Made by a program: the position numbers and the translations under genes. DNA of 64,000 nt from Croceicoccus marinus (GTDB lineage: Bacteria > Pseudomonadota > Alphaproteobacteria > Sphingomonadales > Sphingomonadaceae): contig NZ_CP019603.1 of assembly GCF_001661675.2 (NCBI RefSeq), forward strand, positions 434,001 through 498,000. Reading direction: 5' to 3'. The notes beneath the pieces were generated by a model that was not told where the DNA came from, ran no database searches, and was given only the letters and a program-made list of their open reading frames with translations. Shown piece after piece: positions 43,543 to 50,945 of the stretch; the stretch's first letter is position 1, and every line of letters begins with the position of its first letter.

Positions 43543-44886
43543 GTGAGGGGAACAATTCGGGGCATGTTCGGGCAGATCGGATCTGGGCAAATCGGGTTGG
43601 GGAAGGCCAGGCTCGGCCTCGCGGCGATGTTGGGTGGCACGATGCTAACCCATCCCGCACACGCCCAGCAAAGCGATGCTGCCGCGATCCGGGCCGAGCT
43701 GGACCGGGCGATGGCTATGATCGCGCAGCAGCAGGAACAACTCGACAGGCAGCGCGGCGAGATTGCCGAGATGCGTCGCCGCCTCGACACCGCATACGCC
43801 TCGGCTGCTGTCGCAACCGATGCGCCCGCCGTTTCCGCCGATCGCGATGGTGGTTCGGGGGTGTCCCCTGCCGCCGACGCGCCGGTACCTCTCGTCCGCG
43901 TGGGACAGGCCCCGGAGGACGAGGACCAGCCCATCGAGATCGCGGTCCTCGACAATACGAGCAGTGTCGTGACGCCGCGGGGGCGCCTGATCGCGGAAGC
44001 GCAGCTCGACTATACGCGCGCCGATCGCAGCCGCGCCGTGTTTCGCGGCGTCAGACTGGCCGAGGTCGTGCTGATCGGCGTGTTTGATATCAACGAGAGC
44101 CGACAGGATGTCCTGACCGGCAGCATCGGCATGCGATACGGTGTTGCCGACCGGCTGGAGATCGGCGCGCGCCTGCCATTGGTCTATCGCAGCGACAGTT
44201 CCATCATCGCGCCGGTGCCGGGCAGCACCAACAACGACGGGGCCAGAACGATCGAGAATTCAGTCAATGGCTTCGGCCTTGGCGATCTTGAAGTCACGGC
44301 GCGATACCAGCTGATCGACGGGCGCAACGGCGCGCCTTATGTCATCGCGAACCTGCAAGGCGTGTTTCCCACCGGATCCAGCCCGTTCGCCGTGTCGCGT
44401 GACGAGCTTGGCCGCGCGGAAGAGGTGGCGACCGGCGCAGGCTTCTATAGTATTTCACCCAGCCTCACGGCCATCTTGCCCAGCGATCCCGTCGTGCTGT
44501 TCGGAACGCTGGGTTATAACGTCAATGTCGCCAGATCGATCGATACGGTCATCCCGCCCGTTCGCGTCAGCCGTATCGATCCGGGCGATGCCATCACGGC
44601 TTCGGCCGGGATCGGGATCTCATTCAATCAGCGCACGACCGTGAACCTGGGATACGCCCATAACTGGGCGTTCGGCACGCGGACCACGACGGCCCTGCTC
44701 GACCCGACCCCGGCATGGCCGGACACGCGCGACATCGTTTCGCGCGACCTGCAGCTGGGCCGCCTGCTGTTCGGTGTGACCTACCGGATCAGCGACAGGA
44801 CAAGCCTGAACTGGGCTGTGGAAGTCGGAGCCACGGAAGACTCGCCTGACCTGCGAACCATCCTGCGGGTGCCCTTCGCATTCTGA
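43543..44886 (+). CDS. Outer-membrane beta-barrel with N-terminal coiled coil (FapF-like)
   Basis: A 447-residue protein. A signal peptide (cleavage after HPAHA, near residue 41) is followed at about 44-85 by a heptad-like helix (AELDRAMAMIAQQQEQLDRQ, RGEIAEMRRRLD), a P/A-rich linker and a barrel of amphipathic strands. The barrel includes GMRYGVADRLEIGARLPLVY and ends in RVPFAF, a C-terminal Phe signal for BAM insertion. FapF has this same arrangement: a trimerising coiled coil in front of a 12-strand export barrel. A generic OMP transporter is the alternative. GTG start with GGGGGAAG upstream. Last gene of the operon. Confidence 0.75.
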   Translation: MRGTIRGMFGQIGSGQIGLGKARLGLAAMLGGTMLTHPAHAQQSDAAAIRAELDRAMAMIAQQQEQLDRQRGEIAEMRRRLDTAYASAAVATDAPAVSADRDGGSGVSPAADAPVPLVRVGQAPEDEDQPIEIAVLDNTSSVVTPRGRLIAEAQLDYTRADRSRAVFRGVRLAEVVLIGVFDINESRQDVLTGSIGMRYGVADRLEIGARLPLVYRSDSSIIAPVPGSTNNDGARTIENSVNGFGLGDLEVTARYQLIDGRNGAPYVIANLQGVFPTGSSPFAVSRDELGRAEEVATGAGFYSISPSLTAILPSDPVVLFGTLGYNVNVARSIDTVIPPVRVSRIDPGDAITASAGIGISFNQRTTVNLGYAHNWAFGTRTTTALLDPTPAWPDTRDIVSRDLQLGRLLFGVTYRISDRTSLNWAVEVGATEDSPDLRTILRVPFAF

Positions 44887-45019
44887 GTCGGATGGATTAC
44901 GGGTCCCGGGCCTGAGCGAGCTTCGCTTTGTCCGCCAGCACCGACCCATGAACAATGCGCGAGATCATACGACTTCCGAAGCCCGGTTTCGGCTTTGCCG
45001 GGATGCCCGGTTGGGGTTT

Positions 45020-46225
45020 TCAGTCCCAGGCGAGCTGAAGGTCTGTCAGCGCGCCAACGTTCCCCGCCCGATAGGTTGGGCTTGTTCCTTCACGAACCCG
45101 GAAGGCCGGGATTGCGGAGAGCCATTCATCGAGGAACACGATTGCTTCCAGCCTTGCCAGACCGGCACCCACGCAGCGGTGCGGCCCGGCTCCCATCGTA
45201 GTATGGCGAACAGGGGAAAGGTTGCGTTCGAAGTCGACCGTGAGCGGGTCCTCGAAACAGGCCGGATCAAGGTTGTGCATCGAGCTGTTGACGTAGACCA
45301 GGTCGCCCGTCTTCAGCGTCACGCCGTCCAGATCGATGTCGCGTACCACGTTGCGTGTCACCGAAACCATGGGATAGCGGCGCATCAGTTCGTCGGCGGC
45401 CTGCGGCATCAACTCGGGACGTTCGCGAAGCAGGCCCTGGTCGGCAGGGTGGCGCGCCAGATGCAGGGAAATGTTGCCGAACATCGACACGACCGTATCG
45501 AGCCCGCCGAACAGAAGGTTGCGGCACATGCGCCGCGCTTCCTCGAAGGTCCAGGGCCGCCCCTCGATCGGAACTGCCAGAATGCGACTGAACAGGTCCG
45601 ATCCCGGCGAGGCCAGACGCTCTTCCACATAGGGACGCAAATAATCGTCGGCCGCGTCCCGCAGCTGTTCGACGGTCATCGTGCCGTCGGGCCGGGTCAG
45701 TTGCTGGCCAAGCGGGCGAAGACGCGCGCGGTCCTCGGTCGGAACGCCAATCAGGCTCAGGAAGACGTGGATCGGGACGATCTCGGCGAATTCCTGCATG
45801 AACTCGCAGCCGCCGCGCGGACGCAGCTGTGCGACGAGGTCGCGCGTCACCGCCCGGATCACGGGCTCCATGGCCATCACGTGATTATTGCCGAAGCCCT
45901 TCATCACGGTCGTCCGGAACGGCTTGTGCTCAGGCGCGTCCTGCTGAAGCGGGATGAAGCGCATCACCTCACCAAGACCCGGAGTGACGGCAAGAGCTTC
46001 GTTCGAAAAGGTCTCTGCGTCCTTCCATATCGTACGGGTCAGTTCGCCGTCGGTCGCGATCCAGTGGCCGCCATTGGCACTGGTCCACACGAGGCGATGC
46101 TTGCCGCGCAGTGTCGCCCAGGCCGCGAAATAGTCGCTTTCGCCACCGGGCGGCGCGTATACATCGAATTCGACGACGCGGTCAGCAGGTACATTCGCCG
46201 GACACGATACTGTTTCAGAAGTCAT
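45020..46225 (-). CDS. Cytochrome P450, P450cam/CYP101-like
   Basis: A 401-residue soluble bacterial P450. The I-helix reads RNLLFGGLDTVVSMFGN with Asp243-Thr244 (the GGLDTV form of the P450cam group). The E-x-x-R pair is Glu279/Arg282 in ADELMRRYP. The heme loop is TTMGAGPHRCVGAGLARLE with Cys351; the first residue of the canonical FGxGxHxCxG is Met. CYP101-type enzymes hydroxylate monoterpenes and related ring compounds using a [2Fe-2S] ferredoxin and reductase, which are not encoded nearby. It converges on the amyloid-like operon. Operator copies are absent upstream, so it may belong to another regulon. Confidence 0.9.
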   Translation of the reverse strand: MTSETVSCPANVPADRVVEFDVYAPPGGESDYFAAWATLRGKHRLVWTSANGGHWIATDGELTRTIWKDAETFSNEALAVTPGLGEVMRFIPLQQDAPEHKPFRTTVMKGFGNNHVMAMEPVIRAVTRDLVAQLRPRGGCEFMQEFAEIVPIHVFLSLIGVPTEDRARLRPLGQQLTRPDGTMTVEQLRDAADDYLRPYVEERLASPGSDLFSRILAVPIEGRPWTFEEARRMCRNLLFGGLDTVVSMFGNISLHLARHPADQGLLRERPELMPQAADELMRRYPMVSVTRNVVRDIDLDGVTLKTGDLVYVNSSMHNLDPACFEDPLTVDFERNLSPVRHTTMGAGPHRCVGAGLARLEAIVFLDEWLSAIPAFRVREGTSPTYRAGNVGALTDLQLAWD

Positions 46226-46396
46226 GGAGGCATACTCCCCGCTCGTTTGTTATGTATCTTGGGATCGGGGCTACCGCCGGGTACGGCAACTCCCAAAAAA
46301 TATAGCGGCGCAGCGGCAGGCCGCCAGATAGACGGAAGATCAGCGACTAGGCCGATGGCTCATTGCCAGATCGAACGTCTGTGTTCGTCCGCAATT

Positions 46397-46965
46397 CTAA
46401 AGCGATGAACCCCCATCCAGAACAAATTCCGCGCCCGTGGCAAAGGCGCTCTCGTCACTGGCGAGGTAGAGGCACAGGGCAGCGACTTCTTCCGGTCTGC
46501 CGATCCGGCCCACGGGATGTCCGGCGACCCATTCGGCATAGAGCGCGTCCGGATCGTCGGACTGTGCCAGGACCTTGTCGAGGATGGGCGTATGGATGAC
46601 TCCGGGATGGACCGAATTGCACCGCATCCCGTATTTCTGGCGCGCATAATGGAGAGCGACCGACTTGGTCATATGGGTCACGCCGGCCTTTGCAGCGTTG
46701 TAGGCGACGAGGTAATGCTCGGCCCGGATGCTGGCCATGGAAGCGATGTTGATGACAGAGCCGCCCGTGCGCTTCATCAAGCCGATAACGTGCTTGCAGC
46801 CGAGGAATACGCCGAGCAGGTCCACGTCCAGTTCGTGCCGGAACGCATCCAGCTTCAGGTCCTCGACATATTCGAACGCGGCGATCCACTGTTCCTCCCG
46901 CGTTACGTCGAGGGAGACGAACTCGGCCGCCTCGCCAAGCTCGGAGGCGAGAGACGATCCTTTCC
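46397..46965 (-). pseudogene. Truncated SDR gene
   Basis: The C-terminal two thirds of a short-chain dehydrogenase: AYNAAKAGVTHMTKSVALHY with Tyr and Lys, then CNSVHPGVIHTPILDK and the ending GAEFVLDGGSSL. The nucleotide-binding TGxxxGxG segment is missing. The frame begins at about SSLASELGEAAEFVSLDVTR and reads into IS110-like sequence. FEYVED is joined directly to LKLDAFRHELD, so the NNAG-containing stretch of roughly 25 residues between them has also been lost. No functional NAD binding is expected. An internal GTG at 46825 could still give a 142-residue fragment. Confidence 0.8.
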
Positions 46966-47065
46966 ATGAAACTGGAAAATCGACTTCGCCAGATCTATGC
47001 CAGCTGTGCCACCTTCATCCATGGACGCCTCCTGCTGTGGTATTTTTACACCTCCACTCTGGCAC
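46957..47065 (-). mobile_element. IS110-family remnant (5' end of transposase)
   Basis: A short ORF start, MDEGGTAGIDLAKSIFQFHG then KD (ATG at 47022), matches the N-terminus of IS110/IS1111 transposases: G-I-D-L-A-K-x-x-F-Q-x-H-G is the first strand of their RuvC-like domain with its catalytic Asp. The match stops after about 22 residues, where SDR sequence begins. The rest of the element is gone, probably by deletion after insertion. Confidence 0.65.
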
Positions 47066-47248
47066 AGCGATGCCGTCAGGGGCGTCCGCCCCAACGCTTT
47101 CGGAAAAGATTCGACGAAGGAAGGCAAACGACCAGAATGGGATGCAAAGGTGAACGACCAATTCTTGTCATGTCCCGCCGATCCGCTGTTACCGCGTGAC
47201 GCAGCAGAGCCACCGACGCGCGCCCCCTCGGCACGCAGTCGCCAGCGT
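47023..47248. other. Intergenic region right of the IS110 remnant
   Basis: About 225 bp without a recognisable gene between the decayed SDR/IS110 junction and the end of the hotdog gene. The first ~40 bp look like the leader of the IS110-type element. I saw no operator copy or strong hairpin. Confidence 0.5.
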
Positions 47249-47728
47249 CTAATCCCGTCGCCGCCCTTCGCGGGTATAGACCAGGTTGATGCTGGTGAAG
47301 GTCACCGCTTCGGTTCCATCCTCCAGCACCACGGCATAGCGGGTCAGGGCCGTGCCGCGATCGTCGCGCGATTTCGAAGGGATCAATTTCACGATGCGCG
47401 AGGTGACGTGGATCACGTCGCCCGACCGGATCGCGCGGTGCAGCCGCATCTCGTCCCAGCCGATGCCGCAGACGTAATCGATGTCGCTGTTGATCTCGTG
47501 ATCAAGCTGCCGCCACATCGCCAGCACATGAATGCCGCTGGCCACCACTTCGCCGAACACCGAATCCTTCGCGGCTTCGGGATCGGAGTGGAACCATTGC
47601 GGATCGTATTGCCGCGCGAACTCGACGATTTCGTCGCGGGTTACGCTGCGGCTGCGCGACTTGCGGAAATCGCCGACCTCCAGATCCTCGAAGCAGATCG
47701 TCGGGCGGTTGGGGTCGGTGCCGCTCAC
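47249..47728 (-). CDS. MaoC-like hotdog dehydratase
   Basis: A 159-residue hotdog protein. FEDLEVGDFRKSRSRSVTRD then EIVEFARQYDPQWFHSDPEA contains the hydratase dyad (D in YDPQWFH and the following H). GEVVASGIHVLAMWRQLDH and the basic loop near SRDDRG complete the MaoC-like pattern. It would hydrate a trans-2-enoyl-CoA to the (R)-3-hydroxyacyl-CoA. It lies last in the Rieske-thioesterase-hotdog operon, its GTG start overlapping the thioesterase stop (GTGA). The preceding residues of the longer frame are low-complexity. Confidence 0.85.
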   Translation of the reverse strand: MSGTDPNRPTICFEDLEVGDFRKSRSRSVTRDEIVEFARQYDPQWFHSDPEAAKDSVFGEVVASGIHVLAMWRQLDHEINSDIDYVCGIGWDEMRLHRAIRSGDVIHVTSRIVKLIPSKSRDDRGTALTRYAVVLEDGTEAVTFTSINLVYTREGRRRD

Positions 47729-48657
47729 AGCCGGTCCACCCTCGCCTCGTCCAGCAGGCGGATCAGGCCCGATTGCGCGGTGCTGGCGACGATCTCGCCC
47801 TGACGGGTGAACAGATTGCCGGTGCCCAGCGCGATGGATTGCGCCGCCGACGGGCTGGTCAGCGAATAGAGCATCCAGTCGTCCAGCCGCGCCGGGCGGT
47901 GGAACCACACGGAATGGTCGAGCGAGGCTGTCTGCAGCCGGTCGGCGGCAAAGCCGATGCCCAGCGGCGCAAGGCCGACATGCAGCAGATGCAGGTCGGT
48001 CATATAGGCCAGCAGCGCGAAATGATCGCCGGCGGGCCCATCCCAAGGCTCCTTCAGCCGCACCCAGAACTGCTGCACGCCCGGCTCGGGCGGGCGGGCG
48101 TCGATGCGAAAGGTCTGGACCGGGCGCCATTCGAACATGTGGTCGCGCAGCCAGAAAGGCTCGTGCCGCTCGGCCAGTTCGGTCGAGCCATGCAGCACGT
48201 CTTCCATCGAGAGGAGATCGCTCGGCGGCGGCACATCCGGCATGGCGGCGCCATGCGTGGGCGCACCCGGTTCCTCGGCATGGAACATCGCGTTCATCGC
48301 CAGGATGATCGCTTCGCCCTGCCGCGCCACGATCCGCCGCGCGGAAAAGCTGCGCCCGTCGGAATCGCGCTCGATATGATAGCTGATCGGCTTGGCAATA
48401 TCGCCCGGCGTCTGGAACATGGCATGGCAATGCGCGGGCCACTTGCCGCTTTCCACGGTGCGCTGCGCCGCGGTCAGCGCCTGCGCGATCACCTGCCCGC
48501 CATACAGCCGGATCAGCGCGCTGGGCAGCGGAGGCGCGACAAAGCGGTCATCGCCTTGCCGCTCCAGCGCAAACAGCCCTTCCCGCTCCAGCCTGCGCGG
48601 CGGCCCGGTATAGGACCGCGCGTTCCGGGATTCCTCGGCCAGCGCTTCGTCCGCCAT
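47725..48657 (-). CDS. tesB: Acyl-CoA thioesterase II (TesB-type)
   Basis: A 310-residue double-hotdog thioesterase. The N-terminal half carries LYGGQVIAQALTAAQRTVES. The C-terminal half has FALLAYMTDLHLLHVGL (catalytic Asp in YMTD) and ASLDHSVWFHRPARLDDWML, the most conserved block of the family, plus a GLIR ending. TesB enzymes release CoA from acyl-CoAs and can relieve CoA sequestration when a pathway stalls. It overlaps the upstream Rieske gene by one base (TGATG) and the hotdog gene by four. Confidence 0.93.
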   Translation of the reverse strand: MADEALAEESRNARSYTGPPRRLEREGLFALERQGDDRFVAPPLPSALIRLYGGQVIAQALTAAQRTVESGKWPAHCHAMFQTPGDIAKPISYHIERDSDGRSFSARRIVARQGEAIILAMNAMFHAEEPGAPTHGAAMPDVPPPSDLLSMEDVLHGSTELAERHEPFWLRDHMFEWRPVQTFRIDARPPEPGVQQFWVRLKEPWDGPAGDHFALLAYMTDLHLLHVGLAPLGIGFAADRLQTASLDHSVWFHRPARLDDWMLYSLTSPSAAQSIALGTGNLFTRQGEIVASTAQSGLIRLLDEARVDRL

Positions 48658-49877
48658 CAGCCGCCCGTGACCTGGTCCTTCAGCACCTGCTGCACCCGCG
48701 CCCGTTCGGTCACGACATTCAGCCCGATGCGGCGGTCCAGCTCCTCGTGCCAGTGATAGATGCGCCGCTCCTGATAGTTCAGCGGCATCCCGCGAAAGCC
48801 CTTGCTCTCCAGCGATTCCTGGATCTGCGGGGCATATTGCAGATCCTCGTAAAGGATGCGCGTCCAGTTATCGATCCGCGTCTTCCAGAGCGGGTGCGGA
48901 TCGGCGGGATCGTGATCGGGGGCCAGCCAGTTCGACACCACCTCGCACTTGCGACGGCCGCGCGGAATGAACTGCAGCAGCGGAATGCCGCTGTCCGACG
49001 GCGGCATCACCAGATTGGGGAAGATGTGATAGCTGACGTTGTTTTCGGCCGGAACGGGGGTGATCGTCTCGATCTTGGGCATGCCGATGGTGCCCGGATC
49101 GGTCCAGTCGGGCCGCCGGTTGGGCGTCATCATCCGGCTATGCCCATTGGGCCACAAGGTCACCAGCATGCCGCGATGATCCAGGAACCGGTCCACCGTG
49201 TTCTGGTGGATCGACGAGATGTGATACACCTCCAGGAACGCGTCGAGCAGCACCTTCACATTGCAATCGACGTCATAGCGCTTGCTGTCCACCAGCCGCA
49301 GATTGCCCAGATCGTACTGCTCCAGCTCTTTCGCCATCGGGCCGATATGGTCCTTCAGCGGCTGCGCCTCGGGATCCTCGTTCAGGAAGATCAGCGTGCC
49401 CAGCAGGTCGCAGCGCACCTCCACAAGCGAACGGCACGACATGTCGAGCTCGACGAAATCGCGCTTGTCGCGCACCGCGACCAGCCGCCCGTCCAGCGTA
49501 TAGCTCCACCCGTGATAGCCGCATACGAAACCGCGCGACTGGCCCTTCTCCTCGGTCACCAGCGGCGCGCCGCGGTGCTGGCAGGTGTTGTAGAACGCCT
49601 TGACCTTTCCATCCATGTTGCGCGTGACGACGATGGGCGAACCGGTATCGCGCGTCACGAACCAGCTGCCGTTTTCGGGGAGCTGGTCGGTATGGCCGAC
49701 ATAGCGCCACGACCGCTTCCACATCCGCTCTTCCTCAAGCGCAAGGAACTCCGCATCGGTATAGCGGCAGCCGGGAATGTCGGGCAGCGCGGGAAAATCC
49801 TCGGGCGGCGTCTTGCGCGACCGTTCGAAATCCATCGCGTCCTGCACCTGCGCGATCGTGTCGCGGTTGAGTTCCAT
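48657..49877 (-). CDS. Rieske non-heme iron oxygenase, alpha subunit
   Basis: A 406-residue oxygenase less related to the other two. The Rieske ligands are Cys99-x-His101 (NTCQHRGAPLV) and Cys119-x2-His122 (CGYHGWSYTLDG). The iron-site residues are D212, E216, H219, H224 in LLDAFLEVYHISSIH. The sequence around GWSYTLDGRLVAV resembles choline/carnitine-type and benzoate-type alpha subunits. It begins the leftward operon with TesB and the MaoC-like protein. Operator copy G lies 52 bp before the ATG. No reductase or ferredoxin is in the operon. Confidence 0.9.
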   Translation of the reverse strand: MELNRDTIAQVQDAMDFERSRKTPPEDFPALPDIPGCRYTDAEFLALEEERMWKRSWRYVGHTDQLPENGSWFVTRDTGSPIVVTRNMDGKVKAFYNTCQHRGAPLVTEEKGQSRGFVCGYHGWSYTLDGRLVAVRDKRDFVELDMSCRSLVEVRCDLLGTLIFLNEDPEAQPLKDHIGPMAKELEQYDLGNLRLVDSKRYDVDCNVKVLLDAFLEVYHISSIHQNTVDRFLDHRGMLVTLWPNGHSRMMTPNRRPDWTDPGTIGMPKIETITPVPAENNVSYHIFPNLVMPPSDSGIPLLQFIPRGRRKCEVVSNWLAPDHDPADPHPLWKTRIDNWTRILYEDLQYAPQIQESLESKGFRGMPLNYQERRIYHWHEELDRRIGLNVVTERARVQQVLKDQVTGG

Positions 49878-49928
49878 GGCCTTCAGCTCCCTTCTGTGCC
49901 GCGATCATCGCAACAGCGCAGCGAAAAA

Positions 49929-49942
49929 ACAAGCACGAATGT
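49929..49942. promoter_or_regulatory. Cluster operator, copy G
   Basis: ACAAGCACGAATGT, framed by AAAAA and TTTTTT; it differs from copy D at a single base. It lies upstream of the Rieske-tesB-hotdog operon and just after the end of the adjacent SDR gene. Confidence 0.7.
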
Positions 49943-49967
49943 TTTTTATCTGGCGGGAGCCACGCGT

Positions 49968-50777
49968 TCAGGCGCGCTGGTCCTCGCGCGCGGCGCGGGC
50001 CTTGCGGGCAGCCTCGACAATCTCGGCGGTGGTGGGATTGCGCCGCAGTCGCAGTCCGCCGCTGACATGCAGCGTCTCGCCGGTCATGAAACATTCGTCG
50101 GACGCCAGCCAGACGATGCCCGCCGCGACATCATCGCTCGTCCCCACGCGGCCCAGCGGATAGGCTTGCGCAAAGCAGTCGACGATGGCTGCGTTGCGCG
50201 CCGCGCGCTCGGTCATCGGCGTGGCGGTAAAGCCGGGCGCGATCGAATTGGCGCGGATGCCGCGGTGGCCGAACTCGTTCGCCACGCAGCGCAGCACGTG
50301 GTCCGCCCCCGCCTTGGTGCCCATATAGGCAGCGTGGTCCTCCAGCATGATCGTGGCGGTCGCGCTGGTGACCTGGATCAGCGATCCGCCATCGTTCATC
50401 GCCCGCAGCATCGCCTGGTAGAACTGGAACGCACCGGTGAACTGCAGCGCGACCATCCTGTCCAGATCCTGGCGCGTAGTCTCCAGGAACGGCTGGATCA
50501 GCCCCCAGCCGGTGGCATTGACCGCGATGTCGACCCCGCCCAGTCCGCGCGCCTGCGTGCCCAGCGCCGCCAGGTCGCTTTCGCTGGTGATGTCGCAGAC
50601 CGCGGCATGGCCGCCGATCTCGCGCGCCAGTGCCTCCAGCGGCTCGGCGTGGCGGCCCGCGACCAGGCAGGTCGCCCCCTCGGCCGCCAGCCGACGCGCG
50701 ATCGCCTGTCCCATGTTGCCTTCGCCCGCCGCGCCGATCACCACGGCCAGTCGCCCTGCGAATTGATCTTCCGCCAT
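49968..50777 (-). CDS. SDR oxidoreductase
   Basis: A 269-residue SDR with an atypical glycine loop, GAAGEGNMGQAIARRLA, in place of TGxxxGxG. NATGWGLIQPF replaces NNAG. The catalytic set is in VTSATATIMLEDHAAYMGTK. The C-terminus carries a charged tail (AEIVEAARKARAAREDQRA). It is a single leftward gene, divergent from the CoA ligase, with operator copy H between the two. The cofactor is probably NADP, from the Arg in LVAGRHAEP. Confidence 0.85.
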   Translation of the reverse strand: MAEDQFAGRLAVVIGAAGEGNMGQAIARRLAAEGATCLVAGRHAEPLEALAREIGGHAAVCDITSESDLAALGTQARGLGGVDIAVNATGWGLIQPFLETTRQDLDRMVALQFTGAFQFYQAMLRAMNDGGSLIQVTSATATIMLEDHAAYMGTKAGADHVLRCVANEFGHRGIRANSIAPGFTATPMTERAARNAAIVDCFAQAYPLGRVGTSDDVAAGIVWLASDECFMTGETLHVSGGLRLRRNPTTAEIVEAARKARAAREDQRA

Positions 50778-50827
50778 CTGTCTCTCCACGCTTTTGTTCT
50801 TCGGGCGCGATGATGGCACGAATCAAA

Positions 50828-50841
50828 ACAAACATGAACGT
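50828..50841. promoter_or_regulatory. Cluster operator, copy H
   Basis: ACAAACATGAACGT in an AAAA...TTTGTTTTT frame; one mismatch (TGT to CGT). Located between a leftward SDR gene (51 bp) and the rightward CoA ligase gene (105 bp), so it could control both. Confidence 0.68.
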
Positions 50842-50945
50842 TTGTTTTTATTTTGCTTTCCTGTCCCTGCGCTCTATCATCCTTGGCGACGGAACAGAGA
50901 TCAGCGGGTCCAACCGCTCGGCGTCGACGGAGAAAGGATGCGATC

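Noticed and set aside
46229..46262. Possible further operator copy upstream of the P450
   Set aside because: The sequence has TTTGTTATG but lacks the ACA...TGT symmetry; more than three mismatches.
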